From the NCBI GenBank assembly GCA_023421115.1, contig JAEZUI010000176.1, positions 1-15,420 on the forward strand: a stretch of DNA of 15,420 nucleotides, read 5' to 3'. Below are positions 6,905 to 15,093 of the stretch, in pieces; positions within the stretch are counted from its first letter, which is position 1; the number at the start of each line of letters is the position of its first letter. Source of the DNA: Bacillota bacterium. Lineage in GTDB: Bacteria > Bacillota > Clostridia > Acetivibrionales > Acetivibrionaceae. A program made the translations under genes and the position numbers. The notes under the pieces were generated by a model, which worked only from the letters and a program-made list of their open reading frames with translations, was not told the origin of the DNA and searched no databases.

Positions 6905-8267
6905 AGATATAGTAAAAGCAGTAGGCGGAAAACTACTTTCCGGTAGTTTAGAGGCCGAGTTTTCAAATGTTACAACCGATTCAAGGACAGTAAAAAATGG
7001 AGATTTTTTTGTACCGTTAGTAGGAGAAAAGTTTGATGGGCATGACTATATATTTTCCTCTTTTGAGAGAGGGGTGTCCGGTTGTTTTACTCATAAACAT
7101 ACAAAAGGTTTTGACGGAAAGAATGTTATAAAAGTTGAAGATACTCTTGTGGCGTTAAGAAAGCTGTCTGCCTATTACAGACAAAAGTTTGATATTCCCT
7201 TTGTGGGTATTACAGGCAGTGTTGGCAAGACCAGCACTAAGGATATGGTATCTGGTGTTTTAAGTCAAAGATATAATGTGCATAAAACTCAAGGAAATTT
7301 CAATAATGAAATAGGAGTTCCACTAACCATTTTTAATCTTGAATCTTCTCATGAAGCTGCAGTGATAGAGATGGGGATGAGCGGTTTTGGAGAGATTAGC
7401 CGACTTACTTCAATTGTCAAACCTGATATAGCCATTATAACCAATATAGGTTTGTCGCATATAGAAAAGCTTGGTTCAAGACAGAATATTCTCAAAGCAA
7501 AAATGGAAATTTTAGAGGGATTAAAAGAGAAGGGTCTGGTAATACTAAACGGAGACGATAATTTACTAAATGGTCTTAAGGACCTTCTGAAATATAGGAC
7601 AGTATTTTATGGGATGGAAGACGGACTCGATTATCAAGCCTACAATATAAGTTCTCAAGGTGAGATGGGCACAAGTTTTGAAATAGCCATTGGAAATAAT
7701 AATTACAGAGTACATGTTCCCGTTCCGGGAATACACAATATTCATAATGCACTTGCAGCTATAGCTGTAGGAGTAGAACTGAAAGTTCCTATAGATTATA
7801 TTATCAAAGGTATCGGAGAATTTTTACCCGGTAAGATGAGATTAAACATAATTGATATAAATGGAATAAAGATTATAAATGATGCCTATAATGCTAGTCC
7901 CCAGTCTATGGAAGCTGCTATAAACGTGCTTAAAGATGTTGCTAACGGAAACAGTAGGACTATTGCCGTATTAGGTGATATGCTAGAGCTTGGTGATATA
8001 TCCATCAAAGCTCATAGGGATGTGGGGAAGTACGCTGTTTCAAAAGACACAAGTTATATAGTTGCTGTTGGTGAGAAGGCAAAAGATATTGCTGAAGGAG
8101 CTATTGAAGCTGGAGCAAAAAAAGAACAGGTATTACATTTTAAAGACAACACAGAAGCTGGGAAATTTCTAATTAATTTTACTATACCGGGAGATGTGTT
8201 GGTGGTAAAGGGTTCACGGGGTATGAAAATGGAGAAAATAGTAAACCTATTGACAAGACAGCTTTAG
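6885..8267 (+). CDS. murF: UDP-MurNAc-tripeptide:D-Ala-D-Ala ligase (MurF)
   Basis: MurF ligates D-alanyl-D-alanine to the UDP-MurNAc tripeptide made by MurE, the last cytoplasmic step of the precursor. The 460-residue protein has a normal length and intact motifs: DSRTVKNGDFFVPL (32-45) in the N-terminal domain, ATP loop GITGSVGKTSTKD (108-120), NFNNEIGVPLT (138-148), the HNIHNALAAIAVG region (284-296), NDAYNASPQSM (332-342) and LGDMLELG (363-370). ATG at 6885 is inside the 3' end of murE, with GGAGG (6874-6878) six bases upstream. The next gene, mraY, starts 136 bp later and acts on the product. Confidence 0.97.
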   Translation: METLKCKDIVKAVGGKLLSGSLEAEFSNVTTDSRTVKNGDFFVPLVGEKFDGHDYIFSSFERGVSGCFTHKHTKGFDGKNVIKVEDTLVALRKLSAYYRQKFDIPFVGITGSVGKTSTKDMVSGVLSQRYNVHKTQGNFNNEIGVPLTIFNLESSHEAAVIEMGMSGFGEISRLTSIVKPDIAIITNIGLSHIEKLGSRQNILKAKMEILEGLKEKGLVILNGDDNLLNGLKDLLKYRTVFYGMEDGLDYQAYNISSQGEMGTSFEIAIGNNNYRVHVPVPGIHNIHNALAAIAVGVELKVPIDYIIKGIGEFLPGKMRLNIIDINGIKIINDAYNASPQSMEAAINVLKDVANGNSRTIAVLGDMLELGDISIKAHRDVGKYAVSKDTSYIVAVGEKAKDIAEGAIEAGAKKEQVLHFKDNTEAGKFLINFTIPGDVLVVKGSRGMKMEKIVNLLTRQL

Positions 8268-8403
8268 AAGTGTAAATTTTAATTTAGCCTATTTTTAATG
8301 GAGTAAAGAGGCAATAATAGGAGTATAGCATTGGATGATAATGAAAATTATATAAATATACAATGATTAACCGGGTAAAGTTTTTGTTGGGGGGAGATAA
8401 GAA

Positions 8404-9396
8404 TTGTACAACTTACCTTTTAATATTTCTGCACATGTACTGATGTTTATTGTGAGCTTTTTTCTTACATTGGCAATGGGACCTGTTTTTATTCCTTTTC
8501 TGACCAGATTAAAGTTTGGCCAGACAGTAAGGGATGATGGACCGCAGTCCCATCTGAAGAAGACAGGGACTCCAACTATGGGAGGCTTTATTTTCTTAGT
8601 TCCGTTATTGATAATGTCGGTATTTTATGCCAGATATGATTCGCGGATATTGCCAATTATGCTTGTTACAATTGGTTTTGGTTTGGTTGGGTTTTTAGAT
8701 GATTTTATAAAGGTAGTCAAAAAAAGAAAAGACGGGCTTTATTGGAATCAGAAAATGATAGGCCTTCTTCTTATAGCTGTGACTTTTTCCTTTTATGCAT
8801 CAAAAGTGGGAATAGGAAGTGAAATAATAGTACCATTATTAGGAATGGAAAGGACTATTGATCTAGCTTGGTTTTTTATACCGTTTACCGTATTAGTTCT
8901 TATAGCTTCAACGAATGCGGTTAATATTACCGATGGACTAGATGGTTTGTGTGCAGGAATCACACTTATCGTAACCCTTTTCTTTTCTATCGTTGCCATG
9001 ACAAGAAGTGAATGGGAATACATAAAAATATTTTGCTCAATACTTTCTGGCGGTTGCCTCGCATTTTTAGCGTACAATGCTCACCCTGCAAAAGTGTTTA
9101 TGGGAGATATGGGTTCATTGGCTCTTGGTGGGGCTGTTGGTGCAGTATCCATAATGATGAATATGCCGTTTATACTGTTTGTTGTAGGTGGAATATACGT
9201 AATTGAAGCGTTATCGGTTATAATTCAGGTGGCAAGCTTTAAACTTACAGGAAAAAGAGTTTTCAGGATGGCTCCAATACATCATCACTTTGAACTTTCA
9301 GGATGGAAGGAAGTTAAAGTTGTTTATGTATTTTGGGCAGTTACAGTGCTATTAAGCATTGTTAGTTTGTTGGCACTTGGTATAAAGTTTTACTAA
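8404..9396 (+). CDS. mraY: Phospho-N-acetylmuramoyl-pentapeptide transferase (MraY)
   Basis: MraY is a polytopic membrane enzyme that moves phospho-MurNAc-pentapeptide onto undecaprenyl phosphate to make lipid I. The 330 residues contain about ten hydrophobic segments and the family's cytoplasmic motifs: GPQSHLKKTGTPTMGG (46-61), the aspartate pair in FLDDFIK (D99, D100), NAVNITDGLDGL (171-182) and FMGDMGS with D235, plus the HHH cluster (293-295) in the C-terminal loop. The start is TTG at 8404, seven bases after GGGGGGAG (8389-8396); no in-frame ATG near the start would keep the conserved N-terminus. The expected neighbour murD is missing: the next gene is the SEDS protein after 201 bp. Confidence 0.97.
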   Translation: MYNLPFNISAHVLMFIVSFFLTLAMGPVFIPFLTRLKFGQTVRDDGPQSHLKKTGTPTMGGFIFLVPLLIMSVFYARYDSRILPIMLVTIGFGLVGFLDDFIKVVKKRKDGLYWNQKMIGLLLIAVTFSFYASKVGIGSEIIVPLLGMERTIDLAWFFIPFTVLVLIASTNAVNITDGLDGLCAGITLIVTLFFSIVAMTRSEWEYIKIFCSILSGGCLAFLAYNAHPAKVFMGDMGSLALGGAVGAVSIMMNMPFILFVVGGIYVIEALSVIIQVASFKLTGKRVFRMAPIHHHFELSGWKEVKVVYVFWAVTVLLSIVSLLALGIKFY

Positions 9397-9410
9397 TTAA
9401 TTTTAAGTTA

Positions 9411-9567
9411 GGTGATTCCAAAAAAAATAACTGGTCAATTGGTATTTCAAAAAAGCTGATTTACATTTTTTGCACTGCAAAATAATGTTCCTCTGTTTGA
9501 AAGCTTTTAAGCTTTCATTATTGGGTTTGAACTATAAATTTTGACTAATGAATTTTTTTGAAACACC
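9411..9567 (+). mobile_element. MITE-like element, copy A (between mraY and spoVE)
   Basis: This 157-bp noncoding segment is bounded by imperfect inverted ends: GGTGATTCCAAAAAAA on the left, and TTTTTTTGAAACACC on the right, which reads GGTGTTTCAAAAAAA in reverse. TTA abuts both ends (9408-9410 and 9568-9570 read TTA), a possible target duplication. Inside are the hairpins TTTTGC (9468-9473) / GCAAAA (9477-9482) and GAAAGCT (9499-9505) / AGCTTTC (9510-9516). A diverged relative lies at 14174-14317 in the opposite orientation. I infer a small non-autonomous element; its ends resemble insertion-sequence termini, from memory only. Confidence 0.5.
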
Positions 9568-9597
9568 TTATGACTTAGAGCTAAAAAGGGGGAAGTT

Positions 9598-10707
9598 ATG
9601 GCTGCAAATACATCAAAAAAACCTTTTGACTTTCTATTATTCATGACAGTATTGATACTACTGTGTCTAGGCTCTATAATGGTTTTCAGTGCCGGTGCAC
9701 CCCATGCAAACAATGTAATGGGTGATACTTATCACTTTATAAAGAAACAGTTAATGTATTTGCCTTTGGCATTTCTCGCAATGTTTGTTACTATGAATAT
9801 TGACTATAGGAAGCTTGGTAAGTGGTCTCCTGTTTTTATGGTGGGGAGTATTGTACTTCTTGTGCTAGTACTTATAATTGGAACAGAACATAATGGTGCT
9901 CAGAGATGGATTGATATTGGAGTGACTGAGTTTCAACCATCAGAAATTGCTAAATTATCAGTTATACTATTTTTTTCATACAGCCTTTCAAAAAGGAAGA
10001 ATGAAATAAACTTCTTTTTTAGAGGGCTATTTCCATATCTGCTCCTTTTATCTGTCTATGGAGGGCTTCTTATAAAGCAGCCTCATCTTAGCGGTACCAT
10101 TGTTATATTTGGGGTAGCGTGTATAATTTTATTTGCTGCTGGTGCGAAAATAAAGCATTTTGTGCTGCTTTCATTTCCGGCAATAGCTGGTTTGGTAGTA
10201 TTAATTTTTGCTGCACCTTATAGGTTAAAAAGATTGGTTTCATTCATTGATCCATTTAAAGATATAAAGGGAGATGGTTATCAGGTTGTTCAGTCTTTGT
10301 ATGCTATAGGATCGGGAGGACTTTTTGGTAGGGGTATAGGTAAGAGTATGCAGAAGTTTCTTTATATTCCTGAGCCATATAACGATTTTATTTTTTCGAT
10401 TTTAGCTGAAGAAATGGGATTTATAGGAGTGGTGGCAGTTCTTTTGCTATTCCTTGTATTTATATGGAGAGGAGTAAAAATTTCAATAAATGCACCCGAC
10501 ACCTTCGGAAGTCTTGTTGCAATAGGTATTACTTCCCTTATAGCAACACAGGTTATTATTAACGTAGCGGTTGTTACATCTTCAATGCCTGTTACAGGAA
10601 TGCCCTTGCCTTTGTTTAGTCATGGGGGAACATCGCTTATCTTCCTGATGAGTGGAATAGGAATATTACTTAATATATCTAGATATTCTAATTATGATAG
10701 AATTTGA
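9598..10707 (+). CDS. spoVE: SEDS peptidoglycan polymerase, SpoVE/FtsW type
   Basis: SEDS proteins polymerise lipid II into glycan strands and work with a class B PBP, here most likely the SpoVD-type protein encoded upstream. The 369 residues form about ten membrane segments. Visible motifs are RWIDIGVTEFQPSEIAK, GGLFGRGIGKS, PEPYNDFIFSILAEEMG with D263 at the position of the essential SEDS aspartate, and GMPLPLFSHGGTS near the C-terminus. ATG at 9598 follows a GGGGGA ribosome site. The sequence cannot settle whether this is the sporulation paralogue SpoVE, the division enzyme FtsW, or one protein for both; spoVE is chosen from the spoVD partner and the dcw position. A MITE-like element precedes it, and murG follows after 12 bp. 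Confidence 0.92.
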   Translation: MAANTSKKPFDFLLFMTVLILLCLGSIMVFSAGAPHANNVMGDTYHFIKKQLMYLPLAFLAMFVTMNIDYRKLGKWSPVFMVGSIVLLVLVLIIGTEHNGAQRWIDIGVTEFQPSEIAKLSVILFFSYSLSKRKNEINFFFRGLFPYLLLLSVYGGLLIKQPHLSGTIVIFGVACIILFAAGAKIKHFVLLSFPAIAGLVVLIFAAPYRLKRLVSFIDPFKDIKGDGYQVVQSLYAIGSGGLFGRGIGKSMQKFLYIPEPYNDFIFSILAEEMGFIGVVAVLLLFLVFIWRGVKISINAPDTFGSLVAIGITSLIATQVIINVAVVTSSMPVTGMPLPLFSHGGTSLIFLMSGIGILLNISRYSNYDRI

Positions 10708-10719
10708 GGTGAGAAAGTT

Positions 10720-11826
10720 TTGAAGGTTTTAATTAGTGGGGGAGGAACAGCCGGGCACATAAACCCCGGAATTGCAATTGCAAAGTACATACAGAGTAAA
10801 AAACCGGGTTGTGAGATACTATTTGTAGGTACACAAAAAGGACTTGAGACCAAATTAGTTCCGCGAGAAAATTTTGAACTTAAACTTATAAAGGTAAGAG
10901 GTTTTAAGAGGAAGTTGTCTATGGATACGCTTGTATCTTTAAAAGAGATGTTTCAAGGGTTACACGAGGCAAGAGGTATAATAAGAGAGTTTGCCCCCGA
11001 CATAGTTATAGGAACTGGGGGCTATGTGTGTGGACCAGTAGTGTTTAATGCTGCAATAATGAAAATACCTACCTTGATTCATGAACAGAATGCTTTTCCC
11101 GGTGTTACAAATAAGTTGCTTTCTAGATTTGTGGATAAGATAGCTATAAGTTTTAAAGAGTCGGAGAAGTTTTTTAAAAGCGGAAAAAAGGTTGTTTTCA
11201 CAGGGAATCCAATACGTAGTGAAATGCTTAATGTAGACAGAAAAGCAGCAAGAGAAAAGCTTGGAATTGAAGAGGATAAATCTCTTGTGGTTATTTTTGG
11301 AGGAAGCAGAGGGGCAGAAACGATAAATAACACAGTAAGTGAACTAATTTCGCAGCACAGGGATGAGGATAAATTCCACTTACTATTTGCTACTGGAGAA
11401 GCACAATATGAAAAGATAATAAGCAAACTTGGCAACATTAATTCTAAATATATAAAAGTAGTTCCTTACATTTATGATATGGCGGACGTCATGGCAACCT
11501 CGGATTTGGTAGTGGGTAGAGCTGGTGCAATAACACTAAGCGAGTTGACTGCATTAGGTGTTCCGTCAGTCCTGATACCTTCGCCATATGTTACTGCAAA
11601 CCACCAGGAGTACAATGCAAGAGCACTCGAGAAGCAGGAGGCAGGTATTGTTATTTTGGAAAAAAATCTAAATCACAACATTTTGTATGAACAAATAAAC
11701 GCTTTACTAAAAAATGATGATAAACTTAAAAAGATGGCTGAAAATTCAAAAAAGATGGGAATTACCAACGCTAGTGAAAAGATTTATGATATCATTGATG
11801 AGTTGATTAAAACATATAGAAAATAA
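10720..11826 (+). CDS. murG: UDP-GlcNAc:lipid I N-acetylglucosaminyltransferase (MurG)
   Basis: MurG is a membrane-associated GT-B glycosyltransferase on the inner face of the membrane that converts lipid I to lipid II. The 368 residues include the N-terminal glycine-rich loop GGGTAGHINPG (7-17), GTGGYVCGPV (98-107), HEQNAFPGVTNK (121-132), TGNPIRSE (161-168), the second-domain loop FGGSRGAETIN (193-203), and the donor-binding stretch from GRAGA (266-270) through SELTALG to TANHQEYNA (292-300). TTG at 10720 is six bases after GAGGTGAG, which overlaps the spoVE stop codon, so the two genes are probably coupled. A strong terminator starts at its stop codon, making murG the last gene of this transcription unit. 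Confidence 0.97.
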   Translation: MKVLISGGGTAGHINPGIAIAKYIQSKKPGCEILFVGTQKGLETKLVPRENFELKLIKVRGFKRKLSMDTLVSLKEMFQGLHEARGIIREFAPDIVIGTGGYVCGPVVFNAAIMKIPTLIHEQNAFPGVTNKLLSRFVDKIAISFKESEKFFKSGKKVVFTGNPIRSEMLNVDRKAAREKLGIEEDKSLVVIFGGSRGAETINNTVSELISQHRDEDKFHLLFATGEAQYEKIISKLGNINSKYIKVVPYIYDMADVMATSDLVVGRAGAITLSELTALGVPSVLIPSPYVTANHQEYNARALEKQEAGIVILEKNLNHNILYEQINALLKNDDKLKKMAENSKKMGITNASEKIYDIIDELIKTYRK

Positions 11827-11853
11827 AGAGATTCGATTCGGATCTCTTTTTTT
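11825..11853 (+). terminator. Rho-independent terminator after murG
   Basis: AAAGAGATTC (11825-11834) pairs with GGATCTCTTT (11840-11849), with one T-G pair and a five-base loop, and the stem runs into seven T residues (11847-11853). The left arm begins inside the murG stop codon. This is the clearest intrinsic terminator in the window and should separate murG from the murA remnant. Confidence 0.93.
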
Positions 11854-11991
11854 AGTGTAAACAAGAATAGAGGTTGAATAGTGACGAAGATAAATCAATA
11901 AAGTAACACTTTTGTAAACCCAGCATAAGATATTAATATATAACTAAATTTATAGAGAGGGTTAACCACCGAGTTGTACGGAGGTGTATAT

Positions 11992-12375
11992 ATGAGCAAA
12001 CTGATTGTTAAGGGCGGTCAGAAATTGAGAGGCGAAATAACGGTTGAAGGCTCTAAAAATGCTGTATTGCCCATATTAGCTGCTACTGTTTTAAATGACG
12101 GTATCAGTATAATTAAGAATTGTCCGAGGTTAAGTGATGTTCAAATAATGCTTGAGATCTTAAAGAAAATTGGGTGCAAGGTAAGTTTTGAAGGTGATAC
12201 AGTTATAGTAGATTCTTCAACCATAAACAGCACAGAAATCCCTGAAGATCTCGCAGTAGAAATGAGGTCTTCAATTATTTTTATGGGACCTATTCTATCA
12301 AGGTTTAAAAAAGTTACTATTAGCTACCCAGGTGAGTGTGTTTGGCTATTGGCATATGGATTGTTTTTTGAATAA
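11992..12375 (+). pseudogene. murA: Truncated UDP-N-acetylglucosamine 1-carboxyvinyltransferase (MurA), N-terminal fragment
   Basis: Intact MurA transfers enolpyruvate from PEP to UDP-GlcNAc, the first committed step of peptidoglycan synthesis, and is about 417-430 residues long. This frame has only 127. Residues 1-116 are a good MurA N-terminus: LIVKGGQKLRGEI, the EGSKNAVLPILAA motif with K22-N23, PRLSDV, and RSSIIFMGPILSRF. It then reaches SYPGEC (111-116), the loop that carries the catalytic cysteine, and diverges into eleven unrelated residues and a stop. About two thirds of the enzyme is missing. ATG at 11992 has GGAGG (11980-11984) seven bases upstream, and an in-frame TTG at 11974 precedes that site. 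A full-length copy elsewhere must supply the activity. Confidence 0.88.
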
Positions 12376-12380
12376 AATGC

Positions 12381-12426
12381 AAAAATGATGAGAATAAAGG
12401 GAAAGCACTTTATTACTCATCATTTT
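12381..12426. terminator. Long hairpin, probable bidirectional terminator
   Basis: AAAATGATGAG (12382-12392) pairs with CTCATCATTTT (12416-12426), and the stem continues as AATAAAG (12393-12399) / CTTTATT (12408-12414) across one bulged A, giving 18 pairs around an eight-base loop. It lies between the convergent murA fragment and the VWA-domain gene. The right arm ends in TTTT on the plus strand and the left arm ends in five T on the minus strand, so it can serve both. Confidence 0.75.
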
Positions 12427-12452
12427 AATTTAGAAGTTACTATGATTATTAA

Positions 12453-14150
12453 TTACATTTGGGCGTTAAATAAACTACCTAGTTTATATACAACATCATC
12501 TGTATCTGCGTTAATACTTGCTGCTTCGTTTATTTGAGAAAGAGTTTCGAGGGCCTTTATGTTTGCGTTATATCCTATAGTATAAATTGGTATTGCGAAA
12601 GAGTGCATCATATCTCTTATATCGTTTAGGGAGTGTCCGTAATTTGTCTCACCGTCACTTAATACGAATAGCATCAACTTGGCATTAGGGTTTTTGGCCT
12701 TTTCGTCTCTAAGCATTTTGGATGCTACAACTATTGCATCGAACATGGCTGTACTTCCGTTTGCAGCCAAGCTATCAACAGCACCTGTAAATAAAGACCT
12801 TTGGGTTATATCGAATTTACCAATAGGAAGATTTATATTCACGTCTGTGGAAAAGGATACTAGTCCTATAGAAGCATCTGAATTTATATATTGGGAACCG
12901 CTTTTAAGAGATTGCTTTAATTTGTTTAGCGGATCACCGGACATACTTCCTGATACATCGGCTACAAAAACAGCTACAATTTCATTGTTAATATCCTTCT
13001 TTTCTTTCCAAAGCTTCTGAGATTTTGTTATAGATTCGCCATCAATGTCTGATGTTTCGGGTGAGTAATCGTCAAACTTGTTAAAGCCGTATTCTGTTGC
13101 AAGCTTTTGCGAGTTGGAATTTTTGCAGAAGTCAATGAATTTATTAAGTATTTCTTTTTTTTCATCGGTAAGGTCTCCGATAGAATACATAGGACTGTCA
13201 TGTCTTACACCAAAAGGAGTAAAAACATAATCCTTTTTTAATTCTGGAGTATTTTCATAGGTTTGGTATTCCAGTATAAAACCGTCGAGAACTCCGGATT
13301 GGGCAGACACTCTCATTTGCAGAGTAGTATAAGCTACGAAAGGAATATTGGTCTGGAATTTTTCAAAACCTTCAATAGCTTTGTCGCTCAATATATCTTT
13401 ACTATCAAAAGTACTTAAAGTTGAAACGAGAAAGTTCATTCCTGTAGAACTTGCGAAAGGATTTGTATAACCCATTGCTATTTCATTTGCAGCTACAGCT
13501 TCGGTAATGTTTTTTAAGTTTATAGCCCCGTATTTTTTGAGCAACTCATCGTGTTTAGTTTTGGAAAGAAGAATTCCTGCAATATTACCGGCGAGCCTCT
13601 TTTCTAAAAGTGATATATTTGTGCCACTTGATTTGATCATTTCTCCCCAAAGCTCATTAGAAGGTGTAAAGGCATCGGGAAGATACTTGCCCGAAGTTAT
13701 ATAGTCCGTTCCCTGACCTGAGGCAATACCCCTAATTCTGACAGAAACATTTTCACCATTTACTTTTATATTGGCTTTGTTGAAATCCTTAGCCACATCA
13801 ACAAGCCACCCGTCTTTCTTCTCACCCGTCTTTTCGGTAGAAGAAAAGATTTCTATAAAGCTGCTTGTAGTGGCTTCCACCTGAGGAGGATATTTAGAAA
13901 TATCCGGTAGAGACTCTTTGAGATCAGGAGGATCAATGCTTACTTGTCCCTTTCTAGCTTCAACAAAATTTACGGTTATGTCTTTATAAAGTTTATCTAA
14001 TTTTTTTTCAGCATTTTCCGTTGTGGTTACTTTTTGGCTTTTACCCATGTTTTTTGTTAGAGAAATCCCGACATAAATTAGCCCGAATACCACTAAAGAT
14101 ATTCCCACTAGAGTTACTACAGTTTTTAAATTCTTGTTATTTGCTGACAT
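12453..14150 (-). CDS. Membrane-anchored protein with substrate-binding domain followed by a VWA domain
   Basis: This 565-residue protein has a basic N-terminus and one membrane segment (about 10-31) that likely anchors it facing outward. Residues about 95-370 resemble extracellular solute-binding proteins of the PstS/SBP_bac_11 kind: WLVDVAKDFN, RIRGIASGQGTDY, PDAFTPSNELW and GYTNPFASSTG. Residues 391-565 are a von Willebrand A domain with a complete metal-ion site: D398-V-S400-G-S402, T467 and D499 in LSDGET. The family is known as substrate-binding and VWA domain-containing protein; its ligand is not established. ATG at 14150 follows AAGGGTGG (complement of 14159-14166) at eight bases. It is the second gene of a minus-strand pair. 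Similar proteins can sit near TelA/XpaC-type genes, a recollection I could not test. Confidence 0.82.
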   Translation of the reverse strand: MSANNKNLKTVVTLVGISLVVFGLIYVGISLTKNMGKSQKVTTTENAEKKLDKLYKDITVNFVEARKGQVSIDPPDLKESLPDISKYPPQVEATTSSFIEIFSSTEKTGEKKDGWLVDVAKDFNKANIKVNGENVSVRIRGIASGQGTDYITSGKYLPDAFTPSNELWGEMIKSSGTNISLLEKRLAGNIAGILLSKTKHDELLKKYGAINLKNITEAVAANEIAMGYTNPFASSTGMNFLVSTLSTFDSKDILSDKAIEGFEKFQTNIPFVAYTTLQMRVSAQSGVLDGFILEYQTYENTPELKKDYVFTPFGVRHDSPMYSIGDLTDEKKEILNKFIDFCKNSNSQKLATEYGFNKFDDYSPETSDIDGESITKSQKLWKEKKDINNEIVAVFVADVSGSMSGDPLNKLKQSLKSGSQYINSDASIGLVSFSTDVNINLPIGKFDITQRSLFTGAVDSLAANGSTAMFDAIVVASKMLRDEKAKNPNAKLMLFVLSDGETNYGHSLNDIRDMMHSFAIPIYTIGYNANIKALETLSQINEAASINADTDDVVYKLGSLFNAQM

Positions 14151-14173
14151 TTACTAAACCACCCTTTCACTTA

Positions 14174-14317
14174 GGCTGTTTCAAAAATAAACTATTCAAA
14201 GCCTGTCATGGAAGTATAAGGCTTCCAAAATTATTGCAATACTTAAAAATGGATATGTAGAGTATATTGCAAAAATTATTATTTGACATGGTAATTGATA
14301 AGTTTTTTGAAATCACC
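14174..14317 (-). mobile_element. MITE-like element, copy B (between the two minus-strand genes)
   Basis: The 144-bp segment has imperfect inverted ends, GGCTGTTTCAAAAA (14174-14187) and TTTTTTGAAATCACC (14303-14317), agreeing at 11 of 14 positions. Read on the minus strand it parallels copy A (9411-9567): the same GGTGATTYCAAAAAA start, a TGCAA-ATAAT block, a GGAAG / CTTCC hairpin (14210-14214 / 14222-14226) where A has GAAAGCT / AGCTTTC, then TTTGAA-TA and TTTTTGAAACA-CC. It separates two genes that would otherwise be closely spaced, and the VWA ribosome site lies just outside it. No coding frame is present. Confidence 0.5.
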
Positions 14318-14352
14318 ATAATTGTTTATATTATTTAATGACTTACAAAGAA

Positions 14353-15093
14353 TTATCTATAATACTTTGATTTTCTTATCAGTTCATCCATTTCCTTGAT
14401 TTCCCTCATGTTGTCGATTTCTCCTGCCTCAAGAGTGTTGAATTTCGAAATTTCAAGTAAGAGTGCATCAAGTTTTAGGATTATTTCTTCATTATCTTCT
14501 ATTGCATCTTTTACAAAGGTAATATATTCGTTATATATATTCATTTTTGAAGTAATGACTTCTGTAGAAAACTTCTTTTGAGCAATATCATGACGCATAC
14601 TTTCATAGTCTTCCTCATCAAAAGCACTTATTTTATTTAAAATACTTTTAATGTTGGACAGAAAAACATATTCAACATCAAAAATTGTTGCATTAAACCT
14701 TTCATAAACTTCGTCAATAACATTAAATTTTTGACTGAGCATGCTAAATATCTTGTCTTTCTTTTTATTGAGACGTTCAACTTGTTCTTTCATTGTAGTA
14801 ATGTTATTGTCGAAAGTATTCTTTCCATAAGACTGATTAAGTGCAATAATACAATCTTCATGGTTTTTTATATCACCTATCTTGATTGTGGGAACTTTTT
14901 GTGATAAGAGTTTGTAGTTACCGTAAAAGAAAAATGATAAACTCAAAAATATTGCAGTTCCTCCTATAGCAACACTTAAAGCATCTGAACTATTTAGACG
15001 TATATTCATTAAGCCGGGTGAAAAAAGTATTATATTGATTAAAGCAATTCCAATATTTAAACCTGCAATTTTTATTATCTTTTTTGTTTCCAC
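14353..15093 (-). CDS. Two-TM coiled-coil membrane protein, possibly XpaC-like
   Basis: I do not firmly recognise this 246-residue protein. Two hydrophobic segments (about 7-28 and 39-59) form an N-terminal hairpin, followed by a long, charged, largely helical region (about 95-246) with coiled-coil character, ending EMDELIRKSKYYR. This topology, and the VWA neighbour, resemble the XpaC family named for 5-bromo-4-chloroindolyl phosphate hydrolysis, whose true function is unclear. The start is uncertain: AGGAG (complement of 15107-15111) is 13 bases from GTG at 15093 but only seven from an in-frame ATT at 15099, and an in-frame TAA at 15102 excludes anything earlier. It is the first gene of the minus-strand pair, with a good promoter upstream. 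Confidence 0.65.
   Translation of the reverse strand: METKKIIKIAGLNIGIALINIILFSPGLMNIRLNSSDALSVAIGGTAIFLSLSFFFYGNYKLLSQKVPTIKIGDIKNHEDCIIALNQSYGKNTFDNNITTMKEQVERLNKKKDKIFSMLSQKFNVIDEVYERFNATIFDVEYVFLSNIKSILNKISAFDEEDYESMRHDIAQKKFSTEVITSKMNIYNEYITFVKDAIEDNEEIILKLDALLLEISKFNTLEAGEIDNMREIKEMDELIRKSKYYR

Noticed and set aside
8319..8366. Possible 11-codon leader peptide (TTG at 8331) after AGGAG, upstream of mraY.
   Set aside because: The spacing is good, but so short a frame with a TTG start in AT-rich DNA is expected by chance, and no attenuator structure accompanies it.
11912..11944. Promoter for the murA remnant.
   Set aside because: Only weak boxes (TTGTAA, TAATAT or TATAAC) at poor spacing are present, so I could not support a call.
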